64,000 nucleotides of DNA from Bacillus sp. V3B (GTDB lineage: Bacteria > Bacillota > Bacilli > Bacillales > Cytobacillaceae). The notes below the pieces were generated by a model, which did no database searches, was not told the DNA's origin, and saw nothing but the letters and a program-made list of their open reading frames with translations. The DNA lies in assembly GCF_024494465.1 (NCBI RefSeq), contig NZ_JAETXM010000003.1, positions 186,001 to 250,000 of the forward strand, in the 5' to 3' direction. Positions 19,839 through 27,023 of the stretch are shown one piece after another. Made by a program: the position numbers and the translations under genes. How positions within the stretch are numbered: the stretch's first letter is position 1; every line of letters begins with the position of its first letter.

Positions 19839-20040
19839 TAGAGGTGCTTCTATGAAGTTTTTTGAATATGTGCGGAAATATCTGACTGAATTCATGCCAA
19901 GACATAGAAATCTTAGTGAAAATACAATACAGTCTAACAAGGATTCTTTGAATTTGCTCTTAGATTACTCTATCAATCAGCTTGAAATTCCACTGATAAA
20001 GATTGAGGTTAAAACTTTTCAAGACATCGGTGTTATTTAG
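19831..20040 (+). pseudogene. Third tyrosine recombinase, truncated
   Basis: Only the N-terminal ~60 residues of a third recombinase remain: KFFEYVRKYLTEFMPRHRNLS, SENTIQSNKDSLNLLLDY, a typical SAM-like N-terminal DNA-binding start. The frame then runs into unrelated sequence and stops at 20040, four bases before a REP-like repeat. The catalytic domain is absent, so the RIT cassette lacks its right end and is probably immobile. Confidence 0.8.
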
Positions 20041-20043
20041 ATT

Positions 20044-20090
20044 TGGTGCCAGGCACGGCCCGAAAAATCTTGTTTCACAATAGGTTTCAC
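20044..20090. repeat. REP-like repeat at RIT truncation point
   Basis: Hairpin core GGTGCCAGGCACGGCCCG followed by AAAAATC, TTGTTTCACAA and GGTTTCAC. It belongs to the dispersed family described for this window (core GGTGCCTGGYACGCCCCG). It lies exactly where the third recombinase gene ends. Confidence 0.75.
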
Positions 20091-20157
20091 GAATGAATAG
20101 AAAAAAGGAGTTCGGTGGCATCACTTTATTATAAGATTAAATAAAAGGAACTAATAA

Positions 20158-20613
20158 ATGTATAAAATTTTTTCTTGGGTAGCTGTTATTCTTTGGATGA
20201 TGGTAATCTTTTATCTATCCCATCAACCAGCTACAGAATCCAATGAGCTGAGTACAGGAATAGCAGAGGTTATTGTTAAATCGGTTGAAAAAGTTAATAC
20301 TAATAAGGGGTTTGATATAGGAAGCTTCAATCACATTGTAAGGAAGAATGCACATTTCTTTACTTATTTGTTGCTTGGTTTACTTATGATAAACACTTTG
20401 AGGAGAAGTGAAATACATGGTTATTGAAGTGTTGTAGGACTGTTTTTATTAATTTGTGTTCTTTATGCTGTATCTGATGAAATTCATCAGGTAGTTGTTT
20501 CTGGCAAATGAGCTCAGCTTAATGATGTGCTCATTGATAGTGCTGGGGCGAGTATTGGTGTTGGCGTGTATTTGATTATTAGCATGATAATGAAAAGTAG
20601 AAACACCCATTGA
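20158..20613 (+). pseudogene. VanZ-family membrane protein, broken
   Basis: The first 85 residues are good VanZ-like sequence: WVAVILWMMVIFYLSHQP, then DIGSFNHIVRKNAHFFTYLLLGLL. The frame breaks near 20405-20450, and the rest continues in another frame as VVGLFLLICVLYAVSDEIHQ, a TGA replacing a codon near 20509, then AQLNDVLIDSAGASIGVGVY to 20613. Two lesions make it a pseudogene. VanZ proteins are small membrane proteins linked to teicoplanin resistance and other roles. Confidence 0.85.
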
Positions 20614-20642
20614 GCTATGTAGCTTGGGTGTGTTTTTGTATT
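20602..20642 (+). terminator. Rho-independent terminator after vanZ remnant
   Basis: ACACCCA ... TGGGTGT stem followed by GTTTTTG, overlapping the 3' end of the VanZ pseudogene. A typical terminator shape. Confidence 0.65.
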
Positions 20643-20689
20643 CTTTTGCTTTTTAAATAAGCAGGACCAAGTAAATGAACAGAAAGGAG

Positions 20690-20831
20690 ATGGATATAAA
20701 ACTATTCTTTTCTTGAAATTCTCTCTGAAGCCTATGAAAAAGGAGAGAAAGAACAAGGCATGACGGTAGAACAATTAGTAAAGGATCTATCTATTAAACT
20801 AAAGTCTATGTTAAAGAGTTCTGATAAGTAA
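20690..20831 (+). pseudogene. Small hypothetical gene, probably frameshifted
   Basis: AGAAAGGAG precedes ATG 20690, which reads MDIKL and then shifts. The next frame gives a convincing acidic/basic helix, FLEILSEAYEKGEKEQ then GMTVEQLVKDLSIKLKSM, ending TAA at 20831. A one-base indel near 20705 would join them to a ~46-residue protein. No function recognised. Confidence 0.4.
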
Positions 20832-21094
20832 ATTTAATATCTCTGTATAATGATTGTAGTAAATAGGTGTTATGCTTAGAAGGAATTAGGAGATCCTATT
20901 TCTGATTCCTTTTCTTCAAATCTTAATTCCTCCACCGTGTTTAACAGCACAGAAAATGAACATACAACAACAGATCCCTTTACCATTTTTAAAAAATATA
21001 AGAACATAAATTCTATTATAGTTACAGGAAATACCTGTTTAATAGTAGGGAGTTTTCATTTTATAATAAAGTATCGTATAGGAGGAGTTAGCTA
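20832..21094. other. Intergenic, no gene seen
   Basis: AT-rich spacer. It holds a consensus -10 (CTGTATAATG near 20843) that recurs beside the repeat at 26710, and a short hairpin AGGAATTAGGAGATCC. Nothing else is supportable. Confidence 0.3.
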
Positions 21095-21256
21095 TTGAAT
21101 ATTTTTGATCAATTACCTAAGTCTTTAAAGAAGACGGTGAGATATATTCTGCAAGATATTCATTCGATTGATAAATTAGAGGAAATACAGAGAATCCTTA
21201 ATAAGTATATAAATAAGCGTAAACAACAATTGTTAAAGCAACAAAGTGAGCTTTAG
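21095..21256 (+). CDS. Small hypothetical protein, 53 residues
   Basis: TTG start preceded by a strong GGAGGAG site at 21081-21087. The protein starts MNIFDQLPKSLKKTVRYIL and is a charged helical peptide ending QQLLKQQSEL. High Lys/Gln content and clean start-stop spacing support expression, but I recognise no family. No membrane segment. It stands alone between REP-rich spacers. Confidence 0.6.
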   Translation: MNIFDQLPKSLKKTVRYILQDIHSIDKLEEIQRILNKYINKRKQQLLKQQSEL

Positions 21257-21708
21257 TTTTTATTGAAGTTTTTACAAGAGATCGATCATAAAAGTAAAAG
21301 TGATAATTTAGTCTGCATCACTGTGACCACCCGATATATTGCGAAGTAAGTTCATGAAGTAAGCTCATGATCAAAGCAACTTATCATAGGGAATTAGCTC
21401 GAGGATTGGTGCCAGGCACGCCCCGGTGAATAGATGAGAGAATGGCTTGAAGATTACTATATAAATGCTTTATAAAGCTTTTGATTTCAGGAATCGTTGC
21501 CTCTTTTGCTGCAGAAATTAGTTTCTTTGGTCAACCACTGTGACCACCTGATTTGTGTCGAAATTTGTAGAATTAGGTAGTGGTATTTGATAGAAGACGT
21601 TGTTTTATGAAAATAAAGGAATAAAAGCAGTGAGGGGAAACGAATAGGTTTGTCTCCCCTCACTGCTTTTATTGTCGTCCTACACTAGATATGTATTAGT
21701 TTAGCATG
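21257..21708. repeat. Repeat-rich spacer with three REP-like copies and a terminator
   Basis: REP-type cores at 21311-21334 (GTCTGCATCACTGTGACC), 21408-21425 (GGTGCCAGGCACGCCCCG) and 21531-21550 (CACTGTGACCACCTG). At about 21625-21672 a long stem AAAAGCAGTGAGGGG ... CCCCTCACTGCTTTT followed by a T-run forms a strong, probably bidirectional terminator for the minus-strand gene at 21709. No ORF stands out. Confidence 0.6.
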
Positions 21709-21948
21709 TCAATTGGGATAAGCTTGCATATAAAGATCGTCTAGTGCCTTTTTCATTGCTCTGTTTTTCGTAAAGCGATCTTTGCCAAAAGCTATGCAAT
21801 CTTTAAAGGGTGGTTCCTCCTGACAAATCGTTGCCGTTACAGAATAGTGATCATGATAACGGACTATTTCGAATTCGATCTCATCTCCAACATCATTTAC
21901 TAGCTGTATAACTTCTCTTGATACATAATTTGATAAGTAGTTGGTCAT
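21709..21948 (-). CDS. Hypothetical protein, 79 residues
   Basis: Small soluble protein starting MTNYLSNYVSREVIQLVND, with a predicted beta sheet (GDEIEFEIVRYHDHYSVTATI) and a helical C-terminus. Gene ends right at a strong terminator, and a GGGGGACATTCC stretch provides a possible ribosome site. It lies 67 bp downstream of comK on the same strand and may share its transcript. No family recognised. Confidence 0.6.
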   Translation of the reverse strand: MTNYLSNYVSREVIQLVNDVGDEIEFEIVRYHDHYSVTATICQEEPPFKDCIAFGKDRFTKNRAMKKALDDLYMQAYPN

Positions 21949-22015
21949 TTCGGAATGTCCCCCTTTTTGATGAGCTTACAAGCCTTATATGTATGAAAGT
22001 ATTGATCATGATCCG

Positions 22016-22615
22016 TTATTTCTCTAACTCTAACTCTTCTATATCTTCTTCTTCTTTCCTTTTTACGGTATAGTTCAAATGGCCTTCTTCCTGCACAAGC
22101 GTGATTCCGGTGTCTTTTTCGTATAAAAAGGTCATCTTTTTTTCCGTTTCGAAGCTTTCTCGTTCTAACAGGGTTTCACGTAAGAACGTAGCTTCAGTTC
22201 GTGTTGTTTGGAGTTTATGAGTTTTCATATCAACGGTAAGTGAATGACCATCTATGATATGGACGATGGTTTGTCTGTTTTCATAGCACTGGATATCATC
22301 GATGTGGGAGCTGACGATCCAGACGATTCCTTTTTGATTGGTTGATTTACACTTGATTAAGACAATGTTCTTTTGTGGGGATAATGCGATAGGAAGCTTA
22401 TATCTCTTTTTTAAGATTCTACGAGCTGATTTAGTTGCTCCATTGAGGTCACGTCCAGCATAAAAGAAAGACTCTTTAACGATCTTCTCGGGGGATTGAC
22501 TGACAAGAAAGGTCTTTTTTCGCTCTAGAACTTGTGAATACTCATAGCCGTTGTGAAAGTAAGAAAAAAGTGCTGATGTTTGTGGGGTGATAAGATAAGT
22601 CTTTAACATTTTCAT
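22016..22615 (-). CDS. comK: Competence transcription factor ComK
   Basis: 199 residues, normal for ComK, the master activator of late competence genes (DNA uptake and recombination) in Bacillaceae. It shares the family core SFFYAGRDLNGATKSARRI, then LPIALSPQKNIVLIKCKS, KGIVWIVSSHIDDIQC (compare the CGWISHVHV segment in B. subtilis ComK), HIIDGHSLTVDM and RTEATFLRETL. The C-terminal ~25 residues are very acidic. GGAG stands 8 nt ahead of ATG. I cannot mark K-boxes upstream with confidence. The gene is intact although the surroundings are decayed. Confidence 0.85.
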   Translation of the reverse strand: MKMLKTYLITPQTSALFSYFHNGYEYSQVLERKKTFLVSQSPEKIVKESFFYAGRDLNGATKSARRILKKRYKLPIALSPQKNIVLIKCKSTNQKGIVWIVSSHIDDIQCYENRQTIVHIIDGHSLTVDMKTHKLQTTRTEATFLRETLLERESFETEKKMTFLYEKDTGITLVQEEGHLNYTVKRKEEEDIEELELEK

Positions 22616-23018
22616 TTTTCAATCTCCGATCTTCTTTTAAATTTAGGTTTTATCCCAGTAAATAGTTGGATTTTCACTTTTTGAAATGGAAATAGCAGAT
22701 CATAAAAATTGGACATACAATCTTACAAGGCTGATTGCTGGAACTTATATGGATAGTAAGCTGAAAATTGATAGCGGTTACAAAATAAGGATTAACATAA
22801 AGGTGATTACGTTTTGTTTGTTCCCAGCAGCGTCTTTTATCTGTTGTCCTTACCGATCAACCTCTTCATTTCGTGTAATACCCTTTTAATGTTAAAACAT
22901 TCACAATCTGAATTATAGCACATATACTAGTATTATAGATCTATAAAAGTGTCTATATATTGAACTTTTTTAGAACTAAAATACTATTATGGACTATTTC
23001 TCAATTACTGGGAATTTC
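22616..23018. other. Upstream region of comK, no gene seen
   Basis: AT-rich region with a 10-bp palindrome ATACTAGTAT near 22926. A short open frame on the + strand at 22686-22889 has no family features or ribosome site. comK promoters are usually long and multi-site, so this may be regulatory, but no AAAA-N5-TTTT box pair could be assigned by eye. Confidence 0.3.
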
Positions 23019-23285
23019 TTATTCGTTTTCCTGTCGAAAGTCAGATTCCATCTCAAATAACTCCTCGAAATAGAGATCTGTAAACTTTTTATTTAGGATT
23101 CCGCAGTAATAAGCGATTGGATTTAAAACCTTCTTGTTTTTTAGTTTATTGACTAGCTGCTTAAGGGCTTAGATTGAGGTCGATAGCATTTGATCCTTTT
23201 CCTTTTCTCGATTATTTCGATAAGCAGCGATCCTTGTCATCCTCCAATATTCTTCAATCGTTCTGGCTTCTAAAAATCCGGGTCA
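23019..23285 (-). pseudogene. Remnant of an unknown gene
   Basis: The minus strand reads RTIEEYWRMTRIAAYRNN, an in-frame TAA, then KNKKVLNPIAYYCGILN and ELFEMESDFRQENE before a stop at 23019. The continuous coding character either side of the stop indicates a broken gene. Motifs such as NPIAYYCGILNKKF hint at a C-terminal domain of a mobile-element or replication-associated helical protein, but I cannot name it. Confidence 0.4.
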
Positions 23286-23309
23286 GTAAGCATACCCCCA
23301 CTCAATCCT

Positions 23310-23639
23310 AACCAAATAAAGGAGATAACGGATCAGATTGTGTTGCTGCAAAATCAGATTTTTGAATTTGAGGATTGAGAACAGCAGAGCGTTAAACTGG
23401 AAAAAGAGCTTGCGTGGTTTCTCGAAGAATTAAAAGAGATTCAGGGATTTAAACCTGAAAAGGAACGGATTGAATTCCGGCCAGATATTTTCAGCAGGAT
23501 TGTTGAGAAGGGAACCGTGTATCCAGATGGAAGGATTGTTTATGATTTAAAGTTTGGAATCCAGCTGACAGCTACCGGGAATGATACGATGGCATGGCTG
23601 TTGAGGAAGAAAGGCAAGCCACGTAAAAAGAAAAAGTGA
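23310..23639 (+). pseudogene. Large serine recombinase, C-terminal remnant
   Basis: Begins EITDQIVLLQNQIFEFED with a stop, then ELAWFLEELKEIQGFKPEKE and DIFSRIVEKGTVYPDGRI down to MAWLLRKKGKPRKKKK. Nearly the same tail ends the recombinase remnant at 39654. Catalytic and zinc-ribbon parts are missing. Confidence 0.8.
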
Positions 23640-23655
23640 ATAGAGAGAATAAAAT

Positions 23656-23712
23656 AACCCACTGAGTTAGCGTATGGAGTTTACCGTATTGCTACTTAGT
23701 GGGTTTTCTTTA
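23656..23712 (+). terminator. Terminator behind serine recombinase remnant
   Basis: AACCCACT (23656-23663) pairs with AGTGGGTT (23698-23705), followed by TTCTTTATT. The 5' half (CCACTGAGTTAGCG) recurs at 37392-37406 and, as CCACCGAGTTAATG, near 44010. Confidence 0.7.
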
Positions 23713-23830
23713 TTGTAATTCTATCAACCATAAGAAATAGTACACTAAGATATTCCAGAATTATGTTAAACTATATTTAATATGTGATGTACAAATGTAA
23801 AATTGGTACGAGAAAGTAGAGGAAATATAA

Positions 23831-24607
23831 ATGGAAAGGTATTATCTTTATCTTGATGAAAGTGAAAGTCACGATAATGGCTCAAATCGTGTTTTTTGTC
23901 TAGCAGGTATTATCATAAAAGAAAGCGATGTTGAAAATCATTTAAAGCCCCGCTTAAACCAACTTAAAGAACAAATATGGAGTGACTACCAATCTCCTAC
24001 TGATATTGTTTTACATGAAAAGGATGTAAGGGCAGCTCAGAATGCAAGAAATAACATATCAAGCATTAAGACTGAGTTTCAAAGGTTTAGAAGAGGGAAC
24101 TATTCTCGCCAACTTTATAATGGTTTAGATGGGATTATTAAGTCTATCCCATGTAAAGTAATTGGTGCTGTAGTTAAGATGGATGATTTGCAATCGCATT
24201 TTAGTGAAGATATTGTAACCCATAATTATCTTATTGCAATGCAAATCATTTTGGAAAACTACTGCAAGTATTTATCAGAAGTAGACGGAAAAGGTTATGT
24301 TTTTTATGAATCTCGTGATGAAGATCCAGATTCAAAAGTTCGGATGCACTACAATCATGTAAAAGCAATGGGATCTATGTATGTAAATCCATTTGCAATG
24401 CAAAAAAGACTAGGTGAAATTGAATTTCCCGGAAAAACAGAAAATGACCCAGGTCTTCAAATTGCGGATTTCGTTCCTAACAATTTTGCTCGTAAAGCAC
24501 TGAATAAAAAGAAGCATCGTTTCAATATATACCAGACTCTTAGAAGAACAAGGTATGACGGTGGTCTCTTAAAACAAGATAGATTTGGAATAAAAGTTAT
24601 GCCATAA
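23831..24607 (+). CDS. DUF3800 protein (predicted RNase H-like nuclease)
   Basis: 258 residues starting MERYYLYLDESESHDNG, the conserved D-E-S start of DUF3800, with GIIIKESDVE, LHEKDVRAAQ, VVKMDDL and the C-terminal PGLQIADFVPNNFARKA (conserved Gln-x-x-Asp). These spaced acids are the predicted metal-binding residues of an RNase H-like fold. DUF3800 genes ride on mobile elements and are often next to structured RNAs (the DUF3800 RNA motifs of comparative-genomics surveys). Here two tandem RNA genes begin 16 nt downstream. RBS AGAGGAAAT before ATG. Function unknown. Confidence 0.85.
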   Translation: MERYYLYLDESESHDNGSNRVFCLAGIIIKESDVENHLKPRLNQLKEQIWSDYQSPTDIVLHEKDVRAAQNARNNISSIKTEFQRFRRGNYSRQLYNGLDGIIKSIPCKVIGAVVKMDDLQSHFSEDIVTHNYLIAMQIILENYCKYLSEVDGKGYVFYESRDEDPDSKVRMHYNHVKAMGSMYVNPFAMQKRLGEIEFPGKTENDPGLQIADFVPNNFARKALNKKKHRFNIYQTLRRTRYDGGLLKQDRFGIKVMP

Positions 24608-24622
24608 TGTGGTACTTTTCTG

Positions 24623-24651
24623 TTTACAAACGATAACAAGAATAGTATAAT
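24623..24651 (+). promoter_or_regulatory. Sigma-A promoter for ncRNA copy 1
   Basis: TTTACA (24623-24628), a 17-bp spacer and TATAAT (24646-24651): one base from consensus. Predicted start near 24658-24660, directly ahead of the structured RNA and 16 nt after the DUF3800 stop codon. Confidence 0.75.
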
Positions 24652-24658
24652 TCATTTT

Positions 24659-24778
24659 GAAAGGGATTGAGGGGCATTGTGGAAACACACATGATTAGTT
24701 TCATGGAGAAGTTATTCTCACTTCGGTGGGGGGCACTTTTCGTTGTCTGCATTAAGCAACCCCTTTTTTTCTTTTTAG
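24659..24778 (+). ncRNA. DUF3800-associated structured RNA, copy 1
   Basis: Begins GAAAGGGATTGAGGGG. Hairpins read by eye: TGTG-GAAA-CACA with a GNRA-type loop; CATGA/TCATG around 24691-24705; GAGAA-GTTA-TTCTC. It ends in a terminator pairing GGGG..GTTG with CAACCCC followed by a T-run at 24770-24777. A second copy follows with the same backbone but different paired bases. I infer an RNA gene transcribed from the promoter at 24623. Role unknown; no coding capacity. Confidence 0.65.
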
Positions 24779-24791
24779 GTATAAATTCAAC

Positions 24792-24940
24792 ATCTTTGAA
24801 TAAAGATAGAAGTAAAGGATTGAGGGGTGTAGTGCACTTGCACTCATGATTAATTTCATGCAAGGTTGAATAACCTTGGTCACCTGCACTATCCAATCTT
24901 TTTGAAACGGAAGGATCATTCTACCTGAATGGTCCTTTTT
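24792..24940 (+). ncRNA. DUF3800-associated structured RNA, copy 2
   Basis: Repeats the backbone GGATTGAGGGG ... CATGATTAATTTCATG. Its hairpins use different bases: GTGC-ACTT-GCAC instead of TGTG-GAAA-CACA, and CAAGGTT-GAAT-AACCTTG instead of GAGAA-GTTA-TTCTC. An outer helix GATTG..TAGTGCA with TGCACTATCCAATC closes the fold. A leading ATCTTT-GAAT-AAAGAT hairpin (24792-24807) precedes it. The terminator is GGATCATTC ... GAATGGTCC plus T6 at 24912-24940. A -10-like TATAAA at 24779 may drive it; read-through from copy 1 is also possible. Confidence 0.6.
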
Positions 24941-25021
24941 TAATATTCTATATTATAGAAGAAACACGTCTCCTAAAGCTCATTACCTCATTAGGTAGTG
25001 GTCCTATTTTTTTGCGCTTTT

Positions 25022-25064
<43 letters not shown>

Positions 25065-25143
25065 CGCATAATGTTCAAAATTGCAAAAACACCATTATAT
25101 AAAGATAAAAAATGCAGGATAGATACAATATATAGTGTTTTTT

Positions 25144-25181
25144 AGTTAGATATAATTTTATATATAGTTTTTTATCTAACT
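25144..25181. repeat. 9-bp inverted repeat
   Basis: AGTTAGATA (25144-25152) and its exact complement TATCTAACT (25173-25181) with a 20-nt AT-rich loop. Possible stem-loop or the edge of an inserted element; no T-run follows. Confidence 0.4.
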
Positions 25182-25194
25182 CGAATCATGGGGT

Positions 25195-25340
25195 CTACTT
25201 TGAAAAAGAAAATATCAGCACTCTGGACGAAAAAAAGTGAGCTTTTATTAACCATTTAAGTACGATTGCTCAAGAAGAGGCGAGAAATGTATCTGAAAAT
25301 ATAACATGGAGAAATCGCAAGTTAATCGAAAGAAGGCTAT
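25195..25340 (+). pseudogene. Serine recombinase, catalytic-domain remnant
   Basis: Reads FEKENISTLDEK then, after an A-run frameshift, LSTIAQEEARNVSENITWRNR. This is the typical sequence after the serine recombinase catalytic core (E-K-E-N-I ... AQEE-R-ISEN). Both ends are lost; the 3' end meets a GGGGTCAGTAAGCATA repeat. Confidence 0.7.
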
Positions 25341-25416
25341 GGGGTCAGTAAGCATATCCCATAGCCATTAAAGAAGGATTTACTAGATGATAGCTTAGAT
25401 TTCGTACCACAGTGAC

Positions 25417-25451
25417 CCCTGGAACATCTTGTTTCACAAGATGTTCCAGGG
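25417..25451. repeat. Perfect 15-bp-stem palindrome (REPIN-like)
   Basis: CCCTGGAACATCTTG, loop TTTCA, CAAGATGTTCCAGGG. Every base of the 15-bp stem pairs. Other REP copies in the window carry a decayed form (TTGTTTCAC ... TGTTCCAC), so this looks like the most complete hairpin of the family. Confidence 0.85.
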
Positions 25452-25788
25452 AAGGTTTATAGGCATAATAATAGTTTTTGTCATTGCAAACACTCGATAT
25501 TTTCTTCTCGTTTTTTTGATCCGCTTGCAGGATTTTTATCATATATGTGGAATATACAACGATCGTAACACTCCAACCTAACTCTCTCCTACTTCTCCCA
25601 TTCAATTCTTCTGTTTATCGACTTTAATTCAATTAATATGTATCAGCAAACAGAAAATCATCAGATTGGGGGAATTCGGTAGTTTTTTTGAAGGTTTTAA
25701 GTTCAGAAAGTGACACTAATTCAACTGTTTCTAATCCACCCTGCTTCTTAATTTCACAATTGCCATTGTTATATAGGCCACTTGGATC

Positions 25789-25838
25789 GGTGCCTGGTAC
25801 GCCCCGAAAAATCTTGTTTCACAACAATATTTCACGGG
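25789..25838. repeat. REP-like repeat
   Basis: GGTGCCTGGTACGCCCCG, AAAAATC, TTGTTTCACAAC, then TTTCACGGG. Same layout as the copies at 20044, 26751, 30107, 58074 and 62328. Confidence 0.75.
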
Positions 25839-26161
25839 AAGGGTAGGGTCCACTACGGTTTTGATGACACCATCCATGGGGTTTCGTGCCTGGTATGTCC
25901 CGAGGGGGAATATAATTTGGGTTCCTGTGTGTGATCTGAAAAGCAGACAAATATAAATTCAGGTTTTATTATGGAAGGTAGGTCAAACGTAAAATACATT
26001 AAACAAGATGGTCATAATAAGGAAAAGGAGAGGATACCTTCTTTTGCAAAAATTAGATTACTCGAGGGAAATATAGCTATTGCAGAGATAATGATATTGA
26101 TTCTCCTCTTCTACTGAAAGAAAGGAAAACAGTAAAATGAAAACATATGCGTCCATATACA

Positions 26162-26205
26162 GAAGACCCGTTAAGATAAAGGCTTAACGGGTCTGTTTGC
26201 TTATA
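26162..26205 (-). terminator. Terminator of the 26210 gene
   Basis: AGACCCGTTAAG ... CTTAACGGGTCT stem at about 26162-26193, placed just past the 3' end of the minus-strand gene. Confidence 0.6.
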
Positions 26206-26209
26206 AAGG

Positions 26210-26650
26210 TTATATAATTTTTTGATCTCCATTCCTTTTTTTTTGGATAACAATCTGCTTATCACGTGACCAATCGAGAAAAAGATCATAGGCTTCTTTC
26301 GATTTAAACTCTACAGTTGTTGAAAGAAATGATGGTTGATCTACAATTCCTTGGTCCAAATCGACAGAGAGCTGGTGGTTAACCACTTTGTCCAGATGCC
26401 ACCACCATTCTTCCAATGGCTTCGTATTTTCAAAATCGTAAATTTTTTTCAAGTGTTCGTATACTTTAGTAGCTGCTTTTAAAAGAAACTGATCTTTCTC
26501 CTTCAGTAATGCCTTTTCCTCAGCTGTTAACTCATGATAATGATGGTGTAATAATGTTCTTCTATGGAATGTCTCAATCATTTCAAAGGGACTCATTTCA
26601 AAATCTTGAAGGTCTTCACCGTAGAATTCAATTTCTTGTTTAAAGTTCAC
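26210..26650 (-). CDS. Hypothetical protein, 146 residues
   Basis: Soluble, acidic, helical protein with MSPFEMIETFHRRTLLHHHYHE (a His-rich segment), a helical LTAEEKALLKEKDQFLLKAA and PLEEWWWHLDKVV. GTG start at 26650 follows a near-perfect AAGGAGGTG site, and a terminator follows the stop, so this is a self-contained gene. I do not recognise the family. The aromatic run EEWWWHLD and the final lysine-rich tail are the most distinctive features. Confidence 0.7.
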   Translation of the reverse strand: MNFKQEIEFYGEDLQDFEMSPFEMIETFHRRTLLHHHYHELTAEEKALLKEKDQFLLKAATKVYEHLKKIYDFENTKPLEEWWWHLDKVVNHQLSVDLDQGIVDQPSFLSTTVEFKSKEAYDLFLDWSRDKQIVIQKKRNGDQKII

Positions 26651-26750
26651 AACTACGCACCTCCTTAATTGTTCCTAAAAAAATATAACCCTCATCTTCG
26701 GATAAATACTCTGTATAATGATTAGGAGGAAAGGCAGTTTCCATAGGATC

Positions 26751-27022
26751 GGTGCCTGGTACGCCCCGAAAAGTCTTGTTTCACAAAGATGTTTCACATG
26801 TGGATATTCGAGTTTATTTCCAAAAGAATATTGGTATCAATACGGACCTGTGAGGGTAGAAGTGCAGGTCCTTTTTATTTCAACGCCAAAACTTTTTTAT
26901 GCTCTTTGAAGGATTTAGGAACTTCTTGTCGAAAATAATAAAAGGATCAAAGTATTTAACTTGCATCTCCCTTCCCACAAAGGCACTGCTCCCTATATTC
27001 ACACGACTATCACCATTTTTTA
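26751..27022 (+). repeat. Duplicated REP plus leader of the ComM gene, copy A
   Basis: Almost identical to 30107-30400, the region upstream of the first ComM-like gene. Both copies have a REP unit (26751-26797), the ATGTGGATATTCGA stretch, a terminator GGACCTG ... CAGGTCC plus TTTTT (26844-26876) and the TTTATGCTCTTTGAAGGA stretch. Identity stops near 27022, where IS66 transposase sequence begins in the middle of its gene. Confidence 0.8.
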
Positions 27023-27023
27023 A

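Larger units (their letters stand above)
25341..26209. repeat. Repeat-filled spacer, 870 bp
   Basis: No gene can be supported; a minus-strand frame at 25345-25605 is made partly of repeat palindrome. Contents: a GGGGTCAGTAAGCATA motif at 25340-25356 shared with 23280; a perfect 35-bp hairpin at 25417-25451; a full REP-like unit at 25789-25838; a short REP core at 25886-25902; and at 25926-25965 the AAAGCAGACAAATATAAATTC motif shared with 12 kb and 57.6 kb. Near 26170 GACCCGTTAA ... TTAACGGGTC forms a terminator for the minus-strand gene. Confidence 0.6.

Noticed and set aside
22686-22889. Short + strand ORF upstream of comK
   Set aside because: No ribosome site, no recognisable motif and unusual composition; likely chance.
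24624-24896. Minus-strand ORF across the RNA genes
   Set aside because: It is antisense to two structured RNAs with terminators, has odd composition and no ribosome site.
25345-25605. Minus-strand ORF of 86 codons
   Set aside because: Its sequence runs through the perfect palindrome and repeat motifs; no ribosome site and no family features.
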